Positions 5,668 through 6,377 of a DNA stretch of 6,377 nucleotides are shown here, in pieces. The position numbers were made by a program, and so were the translations under genes. Source of the DNA: Clostridiales bacterium. Lineage in GTDB: Bacteria; Bacillota; Clostridia; Oscillospirales; Oscillospiraceae. The first letter of the stretch is position 1. Every line of letters begins with the position of its first letter. Location of the stretch: positions 1 through 6,377 of the forward strand of contig PITX01000083.1 in the NCBI GenBank assembly GCA_017577345.1. The letters run 5' to 3'. Under the pieces are notes generated by a model. The model had not been told where the DNA came from, did not search any database, and worked only from the letters and a program-made list of their open reading frames with translations.

Positions 5668-6377
5668 TTACGGAGTTACCGTCTCCGGCTCTGTTTCCGG
5701 CGCATCCGTGACGACCGGATCTGTTTCTGCAGGTATCTGTGTTTCCGCAGAAGCTTCTGTCGCCTCGGTTTCATTCTCCGGCTCCGGTCTTGTATCTACT
5801 GTATTATTGTAGCCGTTGCCGAAGCCATATGCGGCATAAGTGCCGACACCGCTATCGCCTGCAACCTGACGGAAGTTCAGATCGTAAACCGTCAGCTCTT
5901 CAGCCAGCGGATTGAAGCTCTCATTGAGCATGACTGCTGCCTCATACGGATCGACCTGATAGAATTTGGCACCGCCTGCCTCTACCACTTCACCGGGAAG
6001 AGCACGGCTGTAGATCGCTTTCATATCCGTTCCCTGCAGCAAATGACCGAGGAACGCAAGATCGTCAGAGGAAAGATCCGTATCGGCAAATGCCGCGATG
6101 GCGCGTGCATTTTCATCAATATGCTCGCTGTCCTCCAAGAGCCTGGAAAACAGGGTTTGCAGGAACATCCGCTGAATTCTGGCGGGCTCCGTCGTGATCT
6201 CGTAAAAATCGTTCCGATAGTTTAAAAGCTTTACGGCTTTTGCACCGTTGATTGACTGATGTCCTGCGGTCAAATCACAGTACGCAGGCTCTTCGGGAAT
6301 ATCAAAGTCGATGCTTCCCGTCAGGTCACGCAGTCCGTTAACTGACTTGGTATTCAACACAAAGTAGTAATCCGGCC
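5668..6377 (-). CDS. LytR-CpsA-Psr (LCP) family protein, C-terminal part (5' end outside window)
   Basis: The frame is open from the right edge of the window to the TAA at 5668-5670, giving about 235 residues of a protein whose N-terminus lies outside; a GTG at 6360 is internal, because PDYYF is encoded before it. LCP signatures seen: DYYFVLNTKSV (fragment residues 2-12), GSIDFDIPEE (20-29), INGAKAVKLLNYRND (42-56) and ARIQRMFLQTLFSRLL (65-80), which correspond to the later half of the LCP catalytic domain. Family members are membrane-anchored and transfer undecaprenyl-linked polymers such as teichoic acid or capsule to peptidoglycan outside the membrane. The N-terminal membrane anchor cannot be seen. 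After a second small region (about 100-190), the last 40 residues form a Thr/Glu/Pro-rich acidic tail, probably disordered and extracellular. It sits directly upstream of rsfS and leuS, as in many Bacillota, where nadD and yqeK often come before it. Confidence 0.85.
   Translation of the reverse strand, partial: PDYYFVLNTKSVNGLRDLTGSIDFDIPEEPAYCDLTAGHQSINGAKAVKLLNYRNDFYEITTEPARIQRMFLQTLFSRLLEDSEHIDENARAIAAFADTDLSSDDLAFLGHLLQGTDMKAIYSRALPGEVVEAGGAKFYQVDPYEAAVMLNESFNPLAEELTVYDLNFRQVAGDSGVGTYAAYGFGNGYNNTVDTRPEPENETEATEASAETQIPAETDPVVTDAPETEPETVTP

Noticed and set aside
4493..5812. Long open frame (439 codons) on the plus strand opposite leuS, rsfS and the LCP gene
   Set aside because: It runs antisense across three genes with clear family motifs and has no recognisable domain; long antisense frames are expected opposite well-conserved coding sequence.

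Overview
The window looks like ordinary chromosome from a member of the Bacillota, class Clostridia, most likely near the Ruminococcus/Oscillospiraceae. The pointers are protein flavour (a short, Bacillota-sized leucyl-tRNA synthetase, a 60-residue S21, a cysteine-bearing acyltransferase-type C-terminus), gene order (LCP protein, rsfS, leuS), mid-range base composition and AGGAGG-like ribosome binding sites. This taxonomic call is inference from remembered families; no search was run. No mobile element, CRISPR array, tRNA or rRNA was seen.

Layout, left to right. (1) Positions 1-729, plus strand: the C-terminal part of a gene cut by the window edge, resembling the cytoplasmic extension of clostridial PlsC-like lysophospholipid acyltransferases, with a four-cysteine zinc-ribbon-like module. 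(2) Positions 730-758: a short convergent gap with a hairpin terminator whose U-tract on the minus strand overlaps the stop codon of the plus-strand gene. (3) Positions 759-2413, minus strand: a two-gene unit, xdhC-like molybdenum-hydroxylase maturation factor followed by an overlapping class I SAM methyltransferase, with its own plausible promoter. (4) Positions 2464-2802, minus strand: rpsU (ribosomal protein S21) as a compact unit with a perfect-consensus promoter, a leader hairpin just before a double Shine-Dalgarno, and a clear intrinsic terminator. (5) Positions 2867-6377, minus strand: the 3' part of a tightly packed operon, LCP-family cell-wall protein (cut by the window edge), rsfS (ribosome silencing factor) and leuS (leucyl-tRNA synthetase).

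The minus-strand block is dominated by translation: LeuRS charges tRNA-Leu, RsfS keeps idle 50S subunits from joining 30S, and S21 is a small 30S protein. The LCP gene links this cluster to envelope assembly, as in many Bacillota where a nadD/yqeK-LCP-rsfS-leuS order is common. The XdhC/methyltransferase pair is the only accessory-looking part; its target hydroxylase is not in the window. No new system can be claimed. The most useful observations are regulatory: back-to-back minus-strand transcription units in which the rpsU terminator runs directly into the xdhC promoter, and a leader hairpin abutting the rpsU ribosome binding site.
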